Origin: an uncultured bacterium
GTDB lineage: Bacteria > Patescibacteriota > Saccharimonadia > Saccharimonadales > Saccharimonadaceae
Reading direction: 5' to 3'
Assembly: GCA_900556165.1 (NCBI GenBank)
Contig: USNP01000026.1
Coordinates: forward strand, 1 to 7,196
DNA length: 7,196 nucleotides
Of the stretch, positions 5,138-7,196 are shown one piece after another. Each line of letters starts with the position of its first letter. Position 1 is the stretch's first letter. Below the pieces are notes generated by a model, which saw only the letters and a program-made list of their open reading frames with translations, made no database searches and was not told the DNA's origin. Position numbers and translations under genes: made by a program.

Positions 5138-5989
5138 CTACAAATCTTGCTGACCTTTTTTGTTAGCAACTTTTCTTGCCGCTATAATCACATTATCAAT
5201 CAAAGATGCCACAGTTAGTGGGCCAACTCCGCCCTTTATTGGTGTAATTATTAAATCTTTTCGAAGCTCTCGAACCTCATCTGAAACATCGCCCTTAATC
5301 TCTCCGCCTTCACTTGCCGTTCCAGCATCAACAACCACCGCCTTAGATTTTAACATTTCCGAATTAATTAAATCAGGTTTTCCAACCGCTGTAATCACCA
5401 CATCAAAATTCTTAAGTGTTTTTACCATTTCTTCACTGTTGAATTCATCAAATTTCGAAACATCCACGCCAGAATCTTCAAACATTTTTGAAAGTGGCGC
5501 ACCAACAAGTTTCCCTTGCCCAACAACCGCAATCTTTTTATTCTCAAGTGAAATATTATATCCCGCCAAAAGCCAATTTATCGCCTGTGCTGTCGCAGGA
5601 ATAAAATCGCCTCCATTCAAACCATCGACATCTTTTTCTTTCGAAATTTCGCTCAAAATTGCTTCAGTTTCATTTTTTGAAAGCTTTTCACCATTTTTAT
5701 TTTCAAGCGGTAATTGAACAATAATTCCATGAATATCTTCGTCAATATTTGCTTTTTGAATTTCTTCTTTCAACTTCGAAATTTCAACTTCTCGTCGTTC
5801 AACTTCAACTAAAATATCAGCACCATAATTCTCTTTTAAATGCATATAGGTTTCGGTTACGGGATTTTTTGAAGAATAAAAAATCACTAATTTCGGAAAA
5901 ACTCGCCAGCTTTGCCGCAAAGCTCGCACTTGTTTCGCTTGTCGTTCTTTAATAAAATCACGAAGTTCTGCACCATTTAAAAATCTCAT
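5138..5989 (-). CDS. folD: Bifunctional methylenetetrahydrofolate dehydrogenase / methenyltetrahydrofolate cyclohydrolase
   Basis: FolD interconverts 5,10-methylene-THF, 5,10-methenyl-THF and 10-formyl-THF in the cytoplasm, supplying one-carbon units. From the ATG at 5989 the protein is 283 aa, normal for the family. Numbered from that Met, it shows the TYMHLK catalytic region (Tyr48, Lys52), GIIVQLPL with Gln92, KDVDGLN (about 119-125), a nucleotide-binding loop GQGKLVGAP (157-165) and TPIKGGVGPLT (249-259). It is divergent: the usual PCTP is PATA, and the usual TPVPGGVGP is TPIKGGVGP. I chose 5989 rather than the in-frame TTG at 6025 because that TTG lies in the promoter -35 box, the extra 12 residues do not belong to the family, and -10 TATAAT (6002-5997) puts transcription start at the ATG. 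It is convergent with the surface-protein gene and divergent from the DUF5684 gene. Confidence 0.93.
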   Translation of the reverse strand: MRFLNGAELRDFIKERQAKQVRALRQSWRVFPKLVIFYSSKNPVTETYMHLKENYGADILVEVERREVEISKLKEEIQKANIDEDIHGIIVQLPLENKNGEKLSKNETEAILSEISKEKDVDGLNGGDFIPATAQAINWLLAGYNISLENKKIAVVGQGKLVGAPLSKMFEDSGVDVSKFDEFNSEEMVKTLKNFDVVITAVGKPDLINSEMLKSKAVVVDAGTASEGGEIKGDVSDEVRELRKDLIITPIKGGVGPLTVASLIDNVIIAARKVANKKGQQDL

Positions 5990-5996
5990 AAGTCTT

Positions 5997-6025
5997 ATTA
6001 TAAGCAAAAATCTTGTAAATTTCAA
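5997..6025 (-). promoter_or_regulatory. folD promoter, predicted to give a leaderless mRNA
   Basis: On the minus strand, TTGAAA (6025-6020), a 17-bp spacer and TATAAT (6002-5997). Transcription should start about 7 nt after the -10, at 5990-5989, which is the folD ATG. The RNA would have essentially no 5' leader and no room for a Shine-Dalgarno site. Confidence 0.7.
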
Positions 6026-6041
6026 TTTTTTAATATATAAT
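6013..6041 (+). promoter_or_regulatory. Promoter of the DUF5684-like gene, overlapping the folD promoter
   Basis: TTGTAA (6013-6018), a 17-bp spacer and a perfect TATAAT (6036-6041). Predicted start near 6048. It shares 6013-6025 with the opposite-strand folD promoter, so the two could compete for RNA polymerase. Confidence 0.65.
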
Positions 6042-6075
6042 CATTATAGAAATTAATCAAAGAAAGGATTTTCAA

Positions 6076-6600
6076 ATGTATAATTATAATAGTGACTACT
6101 CATATAGATATAGTCATAACACAGAAGCTGATACTATTGCCGGAATGTCTATCATATTCTTTTTATTTTTTGCACTAGTTGCTGCAATTATAGGATATGT
6201 TATTAGCTCTCTTCTCTATATGTTAATTTTCAAAAAAGCTGGAATCGACACCAAAAAAGCCTGGATTCCTTTCTACAATCGATGGACATTCTTCGAACTT
6301 GGTGGACAAGAAGGCTGGAAATCTCTTCTAAGTTTCATTCCTTATGCTGGAATAATTATCTCATTTGTTTTTGAAGTTCTTGCAGTTGTTGAGATTAGCA
6401 AAAAGCTCGACAAATCACCTTACTGGGCTATCCTTTTCATATTTGCAGCTCCTATTTGGTTCTTAATTCTTGGTCTAGATGGCTCTCGCTGGAATGATAT
6501 AGCTGGTAAAGAAAGTCTCGCAAAAGGAACTATCCTTGGCTACAAAATCGTGGAAGAAGAGGAAGCTTCTGACGCTAAAGAAGAAAAAACAGAAGAATAA
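6076..6600 (+). CDS. DUF5684-like small membrane protein
   Basis: This encodes 174 aa. A Tyr/Ser/Asn-rich N-terminus (1-18) precedes a first membrane segment (about 24-51). It is followed by the family-like signature KKAGIDTKKAWIPFYNRW (53-70) and GGQEGWKSLLSFIPYAG (76-92), further hydrophobic segments at about 84-105 and 115-134, then LGLDGSRWND and an acidic Glu-rich tail (159-174). The pattern (KAG, WIPFYN, GW, IP, closing LG.D) matches DUF5684-type proteins, whose biochemical role is not established to my knowledge. The start is supported by AGAAAGGA at 6061-6068, 7 nt before the ATG. The gene has its own promoter and a shared downstream terminator. The family call is from memory of the motif pattern, not a profile search. 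Confidence 0.82.
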   Translation: MYNYNSDYSYRYSHNTEADTIAGMSIIFFLFFALVAAIIGYVISSLLYMLIFKKAGIDTKKAWIPFYNRWTFFELGGQEGWKSLLSFIPYAGIIISFVFEVLAVVEISKKLDKSPYWAILFIFAAPIWFLILGLDGSRWNDIAGKESLAKGTILGYKIVEEEEASDAKEEKTEE

Positions 6601-6614
6601 TTCTTTTAAATTCT

Positions 6615-6646
6615 AAAACGACATTCAAATCAAGAATGTCGTTTTT
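6615..6646. terminator. Bidirectional intrinsic terminator between the DUF5684-like gene and murB
   Basis: AAAACGACATTC (6615-6626) pairs perfectly with GAATGTCGTTTT (6634-6645) around AAATCAA, with T-rich flanks on both strands. It lies between two convergent stop codons. Confidence 0.92.
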
Positions 6647-6653
6647 ATTTTTA

Positions 6654-7196
6654 TCAAATCTCAAGCGGTTCTTGCTCAATTTTTATACCAAACTTCTGCT
6701 CAACCACACGCTGAATTTCCTCTCGCGCCACCACCAAATCCTCATAATTCTTGGCTGAGATATTTGTCAAAACCAAAGCATTTTCCGTATAGATTCGAAA
6801 ACCAGCTATTTCCTTCCCTTTTAACCCAGCCTGATCAATCAGCCAACCAGTCGCAATTTTATATTTATCACCAAACTCAAAAAGTGGCAATTTTTCGTAT
6901 TTTTTGCGCAATTCGCTCGCTTTTTCTTTTGAAATTATCGCATTTTTGAAAAAACTCCCAGAATTTGCCACTACCTCAGGATTCGGAAGCTTCTGTGAAC
7001 GAATCTTAACCACCGCATCCATTACATCTTTTGCAGTTAAATTATCTTCATTCTTTCCAGAATTTTTTAATTTTTCTCGCAAATTTTTATATTCTGGAAA
7101 TTTTGGCGCGTTTTTTGAAAGTTCAACATTAATCGCTAAAATAAAAAACTCACCTTTTTTATCATTCTTAAAAATACTATCTCGATACAAAAAATC
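6654..7196 (-). CDS. murB: UDP-N-acetylenolpyruvoylglucosamine reductase, C-terminal part (5' end outside window)
   Basis: MurB is the FAD-dependent cytoplasmic enzyme that reduces enolpyruvyl-UDP-GlcNAc with NADPH to UDP-MurNAc, an early step of peptidoglycan synthesis. The visible ~180 residues are the C-terminal half. They start in the YRDSIFK motif (whose Arg is a substrate or active-site residue in the family) and continue through AVVKIRSQKLPNP, then NSGSFFKN, whose Ser is the expected proton donor. Next are ATGWLIDQAGLKG, then FGIKIEQEPLEI, where a Glu near the end (IEQEP) probably corresponds to the conserved active-site Glu. The long region between YRDS and KLPNP and the GWLIDQ segment resemble type I (E. 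coli-like) MurB. The frame is open past 7190 to the edge, so no start codon is assigned. The stop is TGA directly followed by TAA. Confidence 0.95.
   Translation of the reverse strand, partial: DFLYRDSIFKNDKKGEFFILAINVELSKNAPKFPEYKNLREKLKNSGKNEDNLTAKDVMDAVVKIRSQKLPNPEVVANSGSFFKNAIISKEKASELRKKYEKLPLFEFGDKYKIATGWLIDQAGLKGKEIAGFRIYTENALVLTNISAKNYEDLVVAREEIQRVVEQKFGIKIEQEPLEI

Noticed and set aside
5160..5717. 185-aa plus-strand open frame opposite folD
   Set aside because: folD on the other strand has clear family motifs across the same bases. This frame is Ser/Phe/Pro-rich with no ribosome-binding site and lies downstream of a strong terminator.
5990..6025. N-terminal extension of FolD from a TTG at 6025 (MKFTRFLLIIRL)
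   Set aside because: The TTG is part of the -35 box of a consensus promoter, and the extension has no Shine-Dalgarno site and is not part of the FolD fold. The ATG at 5989 gives the family's normal length.
6651..6656. UGA read as glycine (Gracilibacteria/Absconditabacteria code), suggested by murB ending in TGA-TAA
   Set aside because: Reading through would add only one residue, so murB alone is uninformative. The other genes are intact at full length with no in-frame TGA, whereas a code-25 genome would show many.

Overview
This AT-rich window most likely comes from a member of Candidatus Saccharibacteria (TM7) or a close relative within the Patescibacteria/CPR. The strongest indication is the long exported protein at 2815-5061: its mature N-terminus (WGPARPSF..., then FNSITNNP, then a GDEKDF-type motif), DUF11-like domains and LPQTG anchor match a surface-protein type I associate with that lineage. 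A small DUF5684-type membrane protein, a divergent FolD and a type I-like MurB fit the same picture. This assignment rests on recognition, not on a search. All six main reading frames run to natural ends with TGA read as stop, so the UGA=Gly code of Gracilibacteria and Absconditabacteria is not supported.

Layout. 1-59 (-): first codons of an unidentified gene, with its own promoter back-to-back with that of tRNA-Val(UAC) (190-266, +), which is followed by a terminator. 423-887 (+): small multi-pass membrane protein of unknown function, as an isolated transcription unit with its own promoter and terminator. 1151-2638 (+): signal-anchored exported protein with a KPSEPSKP linker, behind a strong promoter and a structured leader of about 138 nt. 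2815-5061 (+): LPQTG-anchored multidomain surface protein. 5138-5989 (-): folD, convergent with the surface gene across a shared terminator. 6076-6600 (+): DUF5684-like membrane protein, divergent from folD with overlapping promoters. 6654-7196 (-): C-terminal part of murB, cut by the window edge.

How the genes work together. The centre is a cell-surface locus: two adjacent exported proteins, one tethered by an N-terminal membrane anchor and one carrying a cell-wall sorting signal. MurB (peptidoglycan precursor synthesis) and FolD (one-carbon folate metabolism) are housekeeping genes in separate units. Almost every gene has its own recognisable sigma70-type promoter (17-bp spacers throughout, several with extended -10) and most have their own terminator, so the region is mainly monocistronic.

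The most unusual signals are non-coding. The first exported-protein gene is bracketed by a pair of about 33-bp inverted repeats (1047-1080 and 2682-2714, with a 19-bp perfect core). Two shorter shared motifs accompany them in the same relative order. A perfect 26-bp palindrome (1097-1122) lies just upstream of the same gene's ribosome-binding site. Together they suggest an uncharacterised regulatory or recombination arrangement controlling surface-protein expression. The folD promoter also places the transcription start almost exactly at the ATG, implying a leaderless mRNA.
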